NCBI RefSeq assembly: GCF_028389875.1
Contig: NC_084702.1
Coordinates: forward strand, 58,506,553 to 58,570,552
Length of the DNA: 64,000 nt
From: Rhea pennata
Taxonomy: Eukaryota; Chordata; Aves; Rheiformes; Rheidae
Direction: 5' to 3'
A program made the translations under genes and the position numbers. The notes beneath the pieces were generated by a model. It made no database searches. It worked only from the letters and a program-made list of their open reading frames with translations, and had not been told where the DNA came from. Position 1 is the stretch's first letter, and each line of letters begins with the position of its first letter. Positions 12,694 through 24,436 of the stretch are shown here, one piece after another.

Positions 12694-12710
12694 TTTTTTT
12701 TTTTTTTTTT
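12694..12710. repeat. T17 homopolymer
   Basis: An uninterrupted run of 17 T. There is no retroposed coding sequence or SINE body on either side. Confidence 0.95.
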
Positions 12711-13490
12711 GCATCACTTAACTCCAGCGAAGTTAGCTGCTGCCCTTTTCTGTTGGCAGCAGATCCTAGTTTCCTGGGCTAGGATCCAGCCTGGATCATC
12801 ATCTGTCTCTCTGAACGCAGCTGAGTGATGTGAACACCATGATTCCCACCTCTGTTTAAAATCGCACTACAGCAGACAGACAGTTCAAGGACAAGAAAAT
12901 ACCAGTTCAGAACATCCCTATTATTTTACCTCCAAAGTACAAACTTTCCCAGACCAAACTGGAAAAGAAAAATATTTGCACTACGATGACAAAACCTTAG
13001 ATGCACTGTTCTCTTTCTAACCTGCCAGCATCTGTGTTCTTATAAGGTCGGCACTTATAAATCAACGGTTGCCTGGAATAGCTTTCTGGACGATCAGCTG
13101 ATCTTCCACCATGTAAAGCAAGCGTAACTCCTAACATTTGGCTTATACGAGAGAAAGGCCAGTGTTAGCTGGAAGGTAGCCCCCACCACCTAATGCCACG
13201 CTCCAGATGTTCACTGTGCGTGCACTTCTGTGGGATCAGCCATCCTCTGTCCTCGCAGTCTAACCGCCAGCAGCAAGGGAGGAGTGTCCCACACCACGGC
13301 CCCGCTGACAGAGCCAGCTGGGTGTCATCTGTAAGCAGCACCTAACGAGAGGGACTTTTCCATGCTTTGGGGCCACATTTGCAGGATGATTTCACTGCTA
13401 CAAAATAGAGTCCTTAAATTAGAATTTCTAGAAAAGAAGGAATACACAGCAGGGACAGGTGTAGAACTTCTGTAAAACTAGTGCAGCTGA
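12711..13490. other. non-coding DNA, nothing recognised
   Basis: Mixed-composition sequence without an open frame of note and without a recognisable repeat. Confidence 0.6.
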
Positions 13491-13492
13491 TT

Positions 13493-13529
<37 letters not shown>

Positions 13530-13535
13530 ATTTCA
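13491..13535. repeat. A28 homopolymer flanked by 9-bp inverted repeat
   Basis: An uninterrupted run of 28 A (13501-13528) is bracketed by TGAAATCTT (13492-13500) and AAGATTTCA (13527-13535), which are exact inverted complements. The right arm uses the last two A of the run. The tract could be a retroposon tail whose body has decayed, or an expanded simple repeat. No coding body was found upstream. Confidence 0.85.
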
Positions 13536-14161
13536 GATTGTTTGCTTTTCAATAAGGGACATGGAGCCTGGAAGCCCTGGAGAGCTAAAAAGGTTGCCAG
13601 ACTCCCCACTGAAGAGGTAGACCTTGAGAGCTCTGGGAGGCCCAAGTCTAGCTAGGACTTTGTGATGTCTAAGTGAGGGAACAGGACTGCCAGCTCATTG
13701 GCAAGCCCAGCTACTCTATGATACCCCAAGTTTTGTCAAAGAAGAGATGGAAATAAATGCCAACAAATTTAATGATTCTAGTTAAAACCATGTTCTGTAA
13801 CTTCCCTGCTCCTATTAAAAATAAAATAAAAATTAAGTCATGCATTAAAAAACTATAAAAGCAGGACACAATGCAGTTCAGCAGCATCCTCATTACCATA
13901 CCTGAGTATGCACTGTAGCTTGAGATCATTTCTCTGGGGAAGGAAACAGTTTCTTTTCATCCTCTGAGCTACTGGCCTATAAAATACTCATTACCATAGT
14001 TATATGGAAGTTTGTATCCAAGGCTAAAGTTCAGCCAGCAGTGTTTGGCAAAATTGCAGTACTTTTTTTATACAGCAAGGACGCCAACTACAACACTTTC
14101 AAATGTTTTTATATTGTATCATAGCAATCCTTGCTACCAGGGAACTCTGAGCAGAGACCCA
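13536..14161. other. non-coding DNA, nothing recognised
   Basis: No gene, RNA or repeat family was recognised. The sequence becomes AT-rich at about 13800-13860. Confidence 0.6.
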
Positions 14162-14200
14162 GTATATGCATATGTGTATATGTATGTATATTGTGTTTAC
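14162..14200. repeat. degenerate (TA/TG)n simple repeat
   Basis: Alternating TATATGCATATGTGTATATGTATGTATA-type sequence, imperfect and short. Confidence 0.8.
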
Positions 14201-15754
14201 TTATGCATGTTCTTTGTAGACTTTTGGACTGGAAATAGGCCACATAATGGCTTCCTGGCAACACACCAACAAGTGGACTCAGAGCACAGGGTGGCTCTGA
14301 ATGACCTGAAGCCTGCAGAGACCTCTTCTCTAATATATTTTTTACAGCTTCTGAAATCTTTACCACAATCTCTTCCTTATGTCACTCAGCACTTATACAA
14401 TCTTTAATTACCAGGGGGATATTGCAGAATGAACTCACACACCAAAGCTCCTCTCCCAGCCGCAGACACCACCTGCGAGATCTGCAGGATCTGCATTTCG
14501 GTGGGGTGCCTCCAGCCAGCCGTGCGCCTCCAGAGAGGGCTGAGTGCTAGTGCTGCGTCCTGAGGGAAAGCGGGGGCCTCCTTTGGCCTCCAGAACACCT
14601 AGTTTTATAGAAGCTGGATTTTTTGCTGATTCTTAAGTGGATTCATATCCCAAGTTAAGATTAGGTTGATGGAGAAAAGAGGCCTTAAGGAGCCCATCAG
14701 AACGAGCCATGAGAACAGTTGGACTCACAGACATATAGTTATTCTGTCTCTTCAGCTGAAATAGCCTTTCTGCTTTTTCTGGGCCTTACTGAATCCTGCA
14801 GTATTTTCCATTTCATTTCAAAGTCCCTTGCAGCAAACAAGGCTATAACTTCTGACCCTGCTATCTTTTGCCACAGGAGTGCACAATCTACCCCAAAGTC
14901 ATGCAAGGAGAAGATGATGATAGTCATTCTCCCTCAAATTGGGTCACTCATTTTCATGATCAGACCTTAATTTATTAGGTCTTTGCATGCACATGGTCAC
15001 ATTTAGTTTTGCTAACACAGTTCTACTGAAGGCAATGTCAGTAAACCACTTGCTCAGGGCTGGAAACTGGCATTTAGACCATTAGCCTGTGAAACATTTC
15101 ACAGTGCTAAATGACTGTGTAACCCAATGATACAAAAAATAGCATTTTATTGTACATACAACCAGAACCCCAAATGCATCTCCATTTGCTGTTTTAATAT
15201 TGCTATGCCACTACAAACTTCAGCAGAGTTAGTCCTGAATTATGTCAGTAGACCTGAGATATGACAAAATAGCTCTGCTCCCATCCATGGGCTTTGGGTT
15301 ATATACCTTTTCTCTTGTCCAGAAATCTCATCATCTTCTCTTGAACTACCCCTATGGTTCAATACACAGAAAATGTCCCTCTCAGCGTGGTATCTATTTT
15401 TCTTAAAGTAAATCCACAAAATGGCTTTGAGTCAGACTTCAGACAGTGCTAAGGTGTCGCAGTGAGTTGCAACCTGGCAAAACAGGCACACGGTGTTCAA
15501 TAACTAGTGAATGGTCATATTCATTAGTTTTAACATACCTTTGCTCTTTGAGATCACGCTTTCCTTCATATCCTGAGCAGATTGATACATTCGATGGAAT
15601 GATAGCTTTTACCAACATGGTTAGAAATTTGCAACCTCTTGCTAGCTGGCAATATTATTTACCAGGGGGATCAGGAGAAGTTTGGCACAAAACATACCCA
15701 TCTGGTCTAATATAACTATTTCATTTTGGGTATATCTTAATGCCACCTTTCTCC
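14201..15754. other. non-coding DNA, nothing recognised
   Basis: Short open frames on both strands (up to about 90 codons) are without domains. No repeat family was recognised. Confidence 0.6.
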
Positions 15755-15782
15755 TTTTTTTTTTTTTTTTTTTTTTTTTTTT
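15755..15782. repeat. T28 homopolymer
   Basis: An uninterrupted run of 28 T. A frame translated through it starts with a phenylalanine run, which explains much of the apparent 220-codon open frame at 15740-16402. No retroposon body was seen. Confidence 0.95.
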
Positions 15783-15923
15783 CCGCCTTGCTGCACTGCC
15801 TTGTAACACTTGCATGGTTATATAACCACGGTTTCTGCCAGTGTGTTTATAATTATCTCTGGAGTTTAGATCAAAGAGCGTTATCTGCCCTTGGTTCTCC
15901 TGTGATATTACAGCGTGGGGAAA
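15783..15923. other. AT-rich spacer before CpG cluster
   Basis: Non-coding sequence rising in GC content towards the cluster. Nothing is recognised in it. Confidence 0.5.
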
Positions 15924-16112
15924 ATAACGTCAAACCCAAACGAAGAGCATCCTGCCGCCTTGTCAGCTCTGCGGCAGGAGGGGCCGTGGGGGAGGCGGGA
16001 GCCGCAGCCGGGGAGCTCCCTCCCTCTCCCCTCCGACGCCGCCGGAGAACAGCACTGCAGGCTGCGGACATGCTCCCCAGGGCCAGCGCACCTGCGCTCA
16101 CCGGAGGAGGTA
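15924..16112. promoter_or_regulatory. CpG cluster
   Basis: About 18 CpGs lie in roughly 190 bp, in the middle of AT-rich DNA and shortly after the T28 tract. Arginine- and alanine-rich frames on both strands derive from the composition. It is followed directly by a palindrome and by mixed-composition sequence to about 16400. A regulatory role is an inference from CpG retention only. Confidence 0.35.
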
Positions 16113-16126
16113 GCACAATATTGTGC
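16113..16126. repeat. perfect 14-bp palindrome
   Basis: GCACAATATTGTGC reads the same on both strands. Such a site could bind a dimeric factor, but the core TTGTGCAAG-like element is also C/EBP-like and no specific factor can be named with confidence. Confidence 0.6.
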
Positions 16127-18079
16127 AAGGAAATCAAACGGCCCTTTAGGGAAGGCCCCTCCAAATGCGGGAAATATGTATCAGCTATTTCATCTTGGAG
16201 TAAATTAAAAGATATCCGTCTTTCAAAGCTCAGCATTTTGAAGGCCAAGGGAGGCCCCTCTTCTCTCAGGACCCAGTTAACCCAGACACCGCTCCTTCTG
16301 GAGGAGCATGCCTTGCTGGAGAGACCCAAATCCCTGCAGACCGCGCAGGTGCTGGGAAGAAAGACTTGGTGCATGAATTCACTTAGTGACATCCCTCGGT
16401 AATTAAAGCTCCTAGAGTGCAAACCAACTGCACGCAGACAGCAGTAAAAGCGTTGAAAGCAGCAGGACAGCAGGTAGGCGAGAACCCAAGCTGCCAGAAA
16501 ACCAGCTCAAGCAGATGCTGAGGTAGGTGCCCCCTACCACAGCCCTCACTGCTGACTCCAGCCACCCTTTGCCAACAGCCCACTCTGCCAGAGCTCTGAG
16601 AGGACACCAGCTCCCAAGAAAATACAAAAAAAGAGTGAAGGGATTTGGCAGAATTCTCTAATTGTAAAGACTGCTAGGATATAATATAAAAACACTGGCA
16701 TAAACATGGACGGAATTGGCATCCCTGCTTAAAGAAATGTGCCAGCATTTTTAAGACATGGCTGGCTGAACTTTAGCCCTAGTTACAAACTTCCATATAA
16801 CTGTGGTAATGGCTGTTTTTCAGGCCAATGACAATAGCTCATGGGAGAAAGAGGAGTATTTCCCCACCATATTGGTTATCCTGATCTCCGGTAAAGCACT
16901 GGGTCTGTTATTGGAGGACTGTAGCAATATGTTAGCTTTCTAACCTCAAACTCCACATACGCATCACGGCACAAGGTTTGCTTGCATATGTTTTTCTCCA
17001 GCTTGCATGCTTAATTACTTAATGGTTTATGGTTGTCATTAAATACTGCTCCTCTTCATTTGGGAGGCTCCGAGATTAAATGGAAGTGACTTGGATAGCT
17101 CCATTTCTTTGCCTCATGACAAACAGAGATGTTCAAATATGTATGTGCTCCTCCATGCCCTTACTGCCCACCTATGGGCTTCTGCAGAGCCCAGGCTTCC
17201 TCCGATCCACCAGCATTTCAGTTATTTATGACTGTGCCCTGTGGATCTGGGTAGACACTTGGGTCCTGGGACCATCTCAATTTGCAATACAAATATCATT
17301 TAAATGTTTCTTGAATCCGAGAGCTGCAGTGGCACCCTCAGAGTACGTGGCACCTACAGATCATGGCTTGGGAAACTGGCTTGTGCAGACGTTCTCCTGT
17401 GAGTGAGGATGCAGCGCTGAGTTCCTGTGTCACCACATCTGACCTAAGCTCAGCCTCTCCCTAGCCAAGGCTGGGTCTTGCTATCTCCCTCCTCATGGAA
17501 GTTTCCACACTGTTCTCTGCAGGCTTGAGAAAGGAGCAGTCTTGTGAACTCTCACAGTGATTAGATGAGCATTTCACAAAGTGGGCAGAGTTAAGGTTGT
17601 TGTGAAAGTGGTGTAATAGAAGGCAAGTTTGAAATTTCCTAGTACTGGGAGGTTTAAGTTAGTTTTACTTTATATCTTCAAGTATTGATTTCACTTTCTG
17701 GAAGGTATCAGGTGCTACTAGCCTTGTTATGTTATAGAAGTTCTTTTCTTATTGTGTTTTGAAGACATACTACTTTTCCTACGTAACTCCAGCTTGTTCC
17801 CATCAAACCAGGCATGATATCCCAGTGCCACCTATATAAACTGCTGCAAGGAGAGGACGGGGAAAATGGCACTGCAGGCATGTGGGGTGAGCTTCCCAAA
17901 ACCTGAAGGCATCTGTGCACCCTTGCTCACACCTCTTGATGGCATCAGCCACTACCAGTGAAACAGCAAGAGTCGGAGAGGATCTGTGTGTTCAAAGAGC
18001 AACGCTCGGTCCAGTAAGCTGCTTTGGGCAAATTTCCTTTGGGGAAAGAGGGAGGGAGAGAAACCAGCGACAAACCCAG
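16127..18079. other. non-coding DNA, nothing recognised
   Basis: Open frames up to about 108 codons (17080-17406, plus strand) show no domain. The first 300 bp are mixed-composition and free of simple repeats, possibly a continuation of a conserved element, which is unproven. Confidence 0.5.
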
Positions 18080-18175
18080 AGAGGAGCTTGCTGCGCTGGC
18101 AGCGCAGCGCTGCGGATCCCACGGGCGCAGGTTCGCTGCTGGGGCAGGTCCCTCCACAGGGAGGCTCTGAGGAAA
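18080..18175. promoter_or_regulatory. minor CpG patch
   Basis: About 10 CpGs in 95 bp, including a GCGCAGCGCTGCG-type stretch. It is too short to call a CpG island. Confidence 0.2.
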
Positions 18176-20688
18176 CGCTAGATGCCAAGTCTCTTCAGAG
18201 GCAATGCAGCACTGAGACTGTAATCAGATGACATACTTGAAGACTAGTGCAAGGTCAGCGAGCCTATTTGTGAAGGGTTTGTGATTTTTTTTTTGTTCTC
18301 CTATGCACTGAAAAGGTTGTACAAATCTGGAAAATGGTCTAGGCAGCACCTATTCTGGGGTCCACACTGCTGGGACCCTTTCACAGAATGACTCTTCATT
18401 TCCACTGAATGTTTGCTGTAGCAAATCAGTATTTGTGGTTGTCAGGGGTGAGCAGGTTAGAGGTTTTTGAGCAGTCCGAACATGAAAAGTAGCTGTGTGT
18501 GTGAATGGAGGAGGCAGTGTCTACAGAACAGGCTGTGTCAAGTGGCCCCAAGCTAAATTTATCCTCTGGCCCTGCTAAGGCATAGCAAATTTCAGAACAG
18601 CTTGAGCATGCGTGTGTGTTTCAGAGCACTTTGAAGCGTTGGCTCTGAAAGCGAAAGCTGTGCTGTCAGGGCAGAACTGTGACGAGAAGCCCTTGCAGCA
18701 CACAAGGAGAAAGCTAGCAATAGTGCAGTTCATTCCCCCTCGAGCTATCAGTGACCTCCCCGATGTCCATAAACTACGTCCGTCTGTGCATGCATCCCTG
18801 ATTTCCTCGTCATCTTAAGCCAAAGAGATCCAAATTGTACCCCCAAAGCATTTTCCAATACTATCTCTCAAAAGAGATGCAGGTTTTCAAACACCATACC
18901 AGCCACCATACACCAAGCAGAAGGCATGAAAACAGCTTGGAGAGGATCAGAACCATAGTTTGATATCCTGATGTGTGCAACAATCAGTAAATAAAATATT
19001 GGAATAGTAGCAACATTTGGATGATTTTTTTTAAAGGAGAGGCTGTATCTTAGGAGTTCTTTGCTCGAAAGACCTCAAATTTGGCCTCTAAGCCATGCCA
19101 GGAGAGTAACTTTCAAGGCAATTCTACTACTCGGATGAATTAATTATGTCTGCACTACACAGTGCCATGTACTGCAGAACTCTTCAGGCTAATGCTGGAT
19201 GAGCCAGCTCCCAAGCCAGAAACAGTGCAGCTGCATCTGTACAGAAGAGATGTTCCCAGTAGCCAAAGCCAAACTTACCTCTGCAAACAGTGACACAATG
19301 TCATAGACATGAAGGCTCAATCAGAGCTTGCTCAGGATCCAGCAAGGTACTATACTGCCCTGTGCCAATATGTCTTCAGTATACAGAAAGAAAATCCTGT
19401 AAACAGTAATGCTAAGCTCATTTTTTAGCCTGACTTCCTAAGGAAACTAGACTTCTGTAAGCACAGTGATTGTGTGTTTTCTGCTAGTCCTCCATCTCTC
19501 TCAAAAACTTTTAAACCTGTTAGCTTTCTTTCTAGTCAAACTGGACAGAGAGATGAGGCTACATGCATCATGATGTTAGGTGGCTACATAAAAGGAAGGA
19601 AATCCAAATTAATATTCCCTTTGGAAGAAGGGCTGCAGTGTGACCTTACCTCCAGTACTGGACAGCAGAGAGAGCCATGGGAGAGAGCCCCAGAAAATGA
19701 GCTCACTGTTCTCCAGACCCGCTTGGTACGTAGTGTGCTAACACCATCTCAAAAGAGCAGAAGTTGGGAGCGTTGAATAAGCCTTCCTCCCACACATTTT
19801 AAAATGTTTCTGCCTCTACTGGCACTGCTTAAGATAACAATATTAAAAGACCTGGGCTTTACACTACTTATCTTAAAAAGCAGTTTATTTTGCACATTTC
19901 TCTCACACTGTACTGCAAGCCAGGAGAGTCCAGCTGCCTCAGTCCTGGTTATGGCTGTGTCTCAGGCTGCAGGACCCTGGGACCAGGCTCTGCAGGGACT
20001 TGTGCTCAGGCAGAAGCCTTAAACAAAGCAATATAAACACAATTCAGGTGTAGGGAAAGGAGGAATGCCAATTTTCTAAAACCCTGTATGCCTCAGTACA
20101 AAAGATAGAATTTGGTTTAGGTGATTTACAAGCATCTGTGCTGTTTCTGTCAGGTTGGGACAGGATTTCTGTACTGAAAGAGAAAATGGTGGGTCATCCC
20201 TGGCAGCTGCTTCAGAAAAAGTCCCAACAAATTCCTAACAGCCTCCTAGAAAGGGAGGGACACGGGACACCAGGAAAGGGCACTCACCTGCAGACGTGTC
20301 CCACAGCCAGAGCTCCCGGCTGGCACCATCTCAGGCTGAAGAGCACCTGGCCTGCATGAAGGAAAGAACAGTGCTTGGAGAGGGGTGAGCTGCCAGGACA
20401 CCCACCAGTCATGCTAGTCCTGCAAAAACACTCTGCCTCCCAGCAAGGCTGCCATGCTCGGGCATGGGCTTTGCCTCGGCCACACAGCTTCCAGGGCTGC
20501 AAGGGCTTTCATCCTGCCAGCCCCGAACATGAGCAGCATCTCATTGCATCCAGTTGCATCTACACCCACTTCAACAGAGAGATGTCAAGGCAGCAGTTCC
20601 TGAACTTTTCTAAGCCGGTCCTCCCATCCTTACCCTTGTCAGCTCCACCCAGCCCATTGCACAGATGGGAATGACCAAACTTCCTCAC
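18176..20688. other. non-coding DNA, nothing recognised
   Basis: Contains only short unrecognisable frames (maximum about 100 codons) and no identifiable repeat. Confidence 0.6.
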
Positions 20689-21005
20689 CCGCCGGCCTCT
20701 GCAGTGGCCCCAGTCCCTCTTCTTCCTCCTCCTCCTCCTCTCTTTCCAAGGCCCGGAGAGCTGCACCAACCCCATGATGCAAGCCCACTCCCTACCAGCA
20801 GCACTGGCAGCCCCTGCCGTGGCCAGGGCCCAGTCGTGAGCCGCTCTGTGTCGGCTGATTCTGCCCAACGCCACGTGGGAGGCTCTGCCCCACGTTCCTT
20901 GCACCGCTCCCGGGAATGTGCTGCAAGCACGCCAGGGCCGGCCCTGCACAAGGTAGCATGGGTCTGGCAAGGCTTATTAGCCTGGCTTTAGCACCTCGTA
21001 GGCGC
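20689..21005. other. GC-rich, pyrimidine-rich patch
   Basis: GC-rich sequence with a CCTCCTCCT-type stretch at about 20725-20745 and moderate CpG content. Four overlapping frames (80-136 codons) on both strands follow from the composition. The proline-rich plus-strand product has no domain. It could be regulatory, but the evidence is weak. Confidence 0.3.
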
Positions 21006-21520
21006 TGTGATTGCAGCTCAGTTGAGAGGAACACCTCTGCAGCTGTGAACTGGTGCCCTCAGGCTCCAGAAAGCTGGATGGAGAAAAACAGGAATGTAAT
21101 TTATACCACAAATTCTTATCTCCTCTTATCATCACCAGGATGCAAATTAGTCATAGCTTTAGTAAGCGATTACATAAGCATCATATTAATTCTGTTCATA
21201 TTTCCCCAAAGAAATCAGCAAATTATTAGAACAATTTGGACCCTTGGTTTCTTTTCCAGGCATCGTGGACCATTGGCAACAGGGATGAAGTAATTTATCA
21301 CTTCACAATGAAGATAATCAGGCTAACAAACCAAATTTCTTCCACAAGAAAGAAGCAACAATAAACGAATAGGCAGTGACAGTCAAAAACCACTGGAGGA
21401 TTTGGAGGAGAAAGCAAATTTGGTTCAGCCCATTGTTTTTTTCATTGCAATTCTCTAAAACTGTCTGAAGATTCATTTGATCCTATCCAGAATACTCTGT
21501 TATGCAAAGCATTATTTAAA
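21006..21520. other. non-coding DNA, nothing recognised
   Basis: AT-rich sequence with no feature supported. Confidence 0.6.
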
Positions 21521-21533
21521 GAGAGAGAGAGAG
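21521..21533. repeat. (GA)6 simple repeat
   Basis: A short perfect GAGAGA tract. Confidence 0.9.
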
Positions 21534-23102
21534 TTTCTGCATATGCACAGATGGAAAAGGTCTTGAGGGTATTCAGTATAAAAACTCCCAAATCCCAGAA
21601 TCCTGCAAGCTTCTGATAGTCCCAGGAGATTTGTCAGGGATGCACACCTCCCACTGACTGCTGCCTCGTGCGAGTCGCAGCTTGATGATTTGCACACAAC
21701 TCCATCACTGAAAGGAAAAATAGTTCAAAGAAAAGAGAAGATTCTCTGCTGATTTTTCTGAGCGCAGGCGTAGGAGGGAGAGAAGAGGCTCTTGGAGGGT
21801 AGAAGAAATTCCCTCGCATAGCATAGATTGACCTGAAGTGTGCTAGATGAAGTAGCTCTGTGGGGCCATTGGCCAGCCATGGGTCCACTCCTCCTTGTCG
21901 CTACCTGCCCTCCCTGGAAGACATAGCTCCTTAAACTCCCTGCTTGCATTGAGGTAACCTGACTAACTCCTCTTCAAGCAGCGGGTCTCTTCTGGCTTCA
22001 AAACTGGGACCCAGAGCCTGCCTGTGGAAGGCCAACACTGGCAATATCTGCCTGAAACCTGGAAGCAGAAACAGAGCTCATTTTGTAAATAAAGTGAAAT
22101 TCTTTTATATTCCCAAGGAATATTCTCAGCCATGAAAGCTCTGGCTGGGAACAGGCTGATAAATACCAGGAGTCTCACACTGACAGTTTTATTATTTGCT
22201 TCTTGAAGCAGACAGCCTAACATGCAGAGAGAATGAAGGATGTTGCAGCCTGAATGCAGGGCTGCAGAAGGTGTCCAACAGACAGCACCTCTCTGTTAAG
22301 CAATAAGCAAATACAGACCAATATATGGGTGAAGCAAACTTCTCAGCACTGCCTGAATAATCTGTCATGTTAGCGCTGAATTACGCAGTCCATTCCAGGT
22401 GGCCATGCAGTTTGCAGTTCCTCTATGGAGATGACTAGCTACAATAGGGTTGACTAGATCCCTGCCTAGGAAATAGCGGCTTTCATGATAGCTGGAGGAG
22501 ATGAATACTCTTTACAACGATCAGCCCGTGCAGAGGAGAGCTGCGCACCTGGGAACTGCCTGCCACAGGGTCCAGGACCAAGCAGTGCAGCAGTGGGAGC
22601 AGAGAGACCTCAGGGCTGCCCAGCATGGGCTGCCTCCTTCTGGCGTTGTTGCCTCCTTCCTCCTGGTCCCAACAGTGGAAGCATCAGCCAAAGCTTCCCT
22701 GCCCCACCATGAAGTCCTAACTGTCCAGATGTTTTTCCCTGCAGCTCCCCAGTCCTTCCCAGTAGCATCCCACTGTCTGCTCCTGGAAGTTCCTAGCAAG
22801 GCACTCCTGCTAACCATGTCAGACCCCTCAGATAAAGGTCCTCCAGCTTGGTCCACTGGGAGAGAACAGGACAAGATGGATTATGTTAAAAATAAGGGGA
22901 GTGTATCTTCCCCAAGTTTTATGCATGAGGTACAAGGTATCAGAAAAACAGATAAAAGGCTAGCAAGAACATACCCTAAATCCTACCAGTCTCGGGAACC
23001 TTTTTTGGACTGCTAGTAACTCTCTGCTTCCACGCAGGATCATCCCCAGGCCTACTCTTGAGGTAGTACAATCATTACAAAATAAATAAGAGAAAGGAAT
23101 GT
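21534..23102. other. non-coding DNA, nothing recognised
   Basis: A 171-codon plus-strand frame (22501-23016) is opposed by a 117-codon minus-strand frame. Neither has a recognisable domain and the composition is that of the surrounding DNA. A let-7 seed-like 10-mer at 23059-23068 is not in a hairpin. Confidence 0.6.
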
Positions 23103-23132
23103 AAAAAACAAAACAAAACAAAACAAAAAAAC
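23103..23132. repeat. (AAAAC)n simple repeat
   Basis: Four to five AAAAC units flanked by A runs. Confidence 0.9.
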
Positions 23133-24382
23133 TTTCAAACCAAATAACTAAAGAAGACGAAGTTCCTTTGCTACTCAGTGACCAAATGGTGAGGGCAGTC
23201 ACCTAGAGCAAGAAAAAGCAGAGTCTGATTCCCTTTTCTGCTTGATGGGGGTTCAAACAGAAAGCTCTCACCTCCCAGCAAAGCCTCCTCCACCCCAGGC
23301 TGTAGGTGTTCTGGAGAGTTGTCATTTTCTTACCTCAAAAGCCCTGTATAAATAAATATTTACTGGAACTAGAGAGATAGAGAACATGATTCATATGAAC
23401 ACAATCTCTCTCTCTTGCAATATATTATCCTAAAACATTATCAAAAGAAGAGGATGACCTGTAAATACCATATAATACAGCACTCTACAGCCTGCAAGTC
23501 AGATCCTTGTCCTCCAAGACACAGTTTTAAGCAGCGGTGCGCTTAACCTCGCGCACCTTAACTCTTGCATCTTTTGGGGCACCTATAGCAAGTACTAGGA
23601 GTAAGCGCTGGGTGTAAAAGAGGTTGGCCACATTTCCTTTCCAGTGCTCCTTGAGGTGATCACCCTGTTGGGTTCCTTCTGCAATCCCCTCCCAGATCAA
23701 GCCCTTTGGGCAAGATAGGACAGGAACATCCATCCTCCAGAGGCTGCTGCAACATGGGTGTGAAATAGATGTCAAGTACCACCATACCATTGCAACTGAG
23801 ATCACTCTGCATACGCCCAGGAGTCAAGCTTAGGGGCGGAGGAGAAAGTAATGCTGACAACACTATGTGCCTATGGACTCAAAGCACCTCCACAGTTCAA
23901 AGGAGGTTCCATGCTTCAAAATTTTAGACCCGCAAGTGTTGAGTGACAGCCAAGAACTTAATCCATTTTGAAATAAGGTGATCATGCACTGTGAACTTAT
24001 TTGAGAGTATTACATTTCTTATGAACTATCTTGTGACCATCAGCTGAAGGCATCACCATCACTGCTATCCTGAACTGCATTTGACCCAGGCATGCAATTT
24101 CAGATACCAAACAGCTATAGATACGCAGAGTAGGGAATATTTCTACACTGGTAAAATAATAAACGTAACAGTCCAACTCGGTCTTTTTTATCTTTGGCTT
24201 TTCATAACTTCTCAGGAAGTTATTTCAACAAACAAAACTGTATTCTGTGGAGGTAAATTGATGTCTACCCTGAATTAAGAGCCAAAGTAGATCTCCTAGA
24301 ACATGTTGGCCTTTCTCTACATTGAATGATTTCATTCCCTCCTCTCTACTGATCTGAGAAGTTTAAATACTGAGACACTTAA
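23133..24382. other. non-coding DNA, nothing recognised
   Basis: No coding or repeat feature was recognised. All open frames are under 95 codons. Confidence 0.6.
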
Positions 24383-24436
24383 CGGCCTAATCCAGCAAAG
24401 CACTTTGGCGTGTGCTTAGCCATGTGCTTAGCCCTA
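24383..24436. repeat. old amniote interspersed repeat motif (AGCAAAGCACTT...TGCTTA type)
   Basis: The sequence has CCTAATCCAGCAAAGCACTT followed by two GTGCTTAGCC copies 12 bases apart. I recall 'GATCCTGCAAAGCACTTAAGCACGTGCTTAA' as a widespread motif in turtle and bird non-coding DNA. The element appears truncated and diverged. Its family name is not established. Confidence 0.5.

Noticed and set aside
15740..16402. 220-codon plus-strand open frame
   Set aside because: It begins in the T28 tract (phenylalanine run) and crosses a CpG cluster where stops are rare. A 183-codon frame lies on the other strand. No domain was recognised.
22501..23016. 171-codon plus-strand open frame
   Set aside because: No recognisable domain, and it is opposed by a 117-codon frame. 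Composition is like the flanks.
23059..23068. let-7 seed-like TGAGGTAGTA
   Set aside because: The match stops after 10 bases and no complementary arm is present within a pre-microRNA distance.
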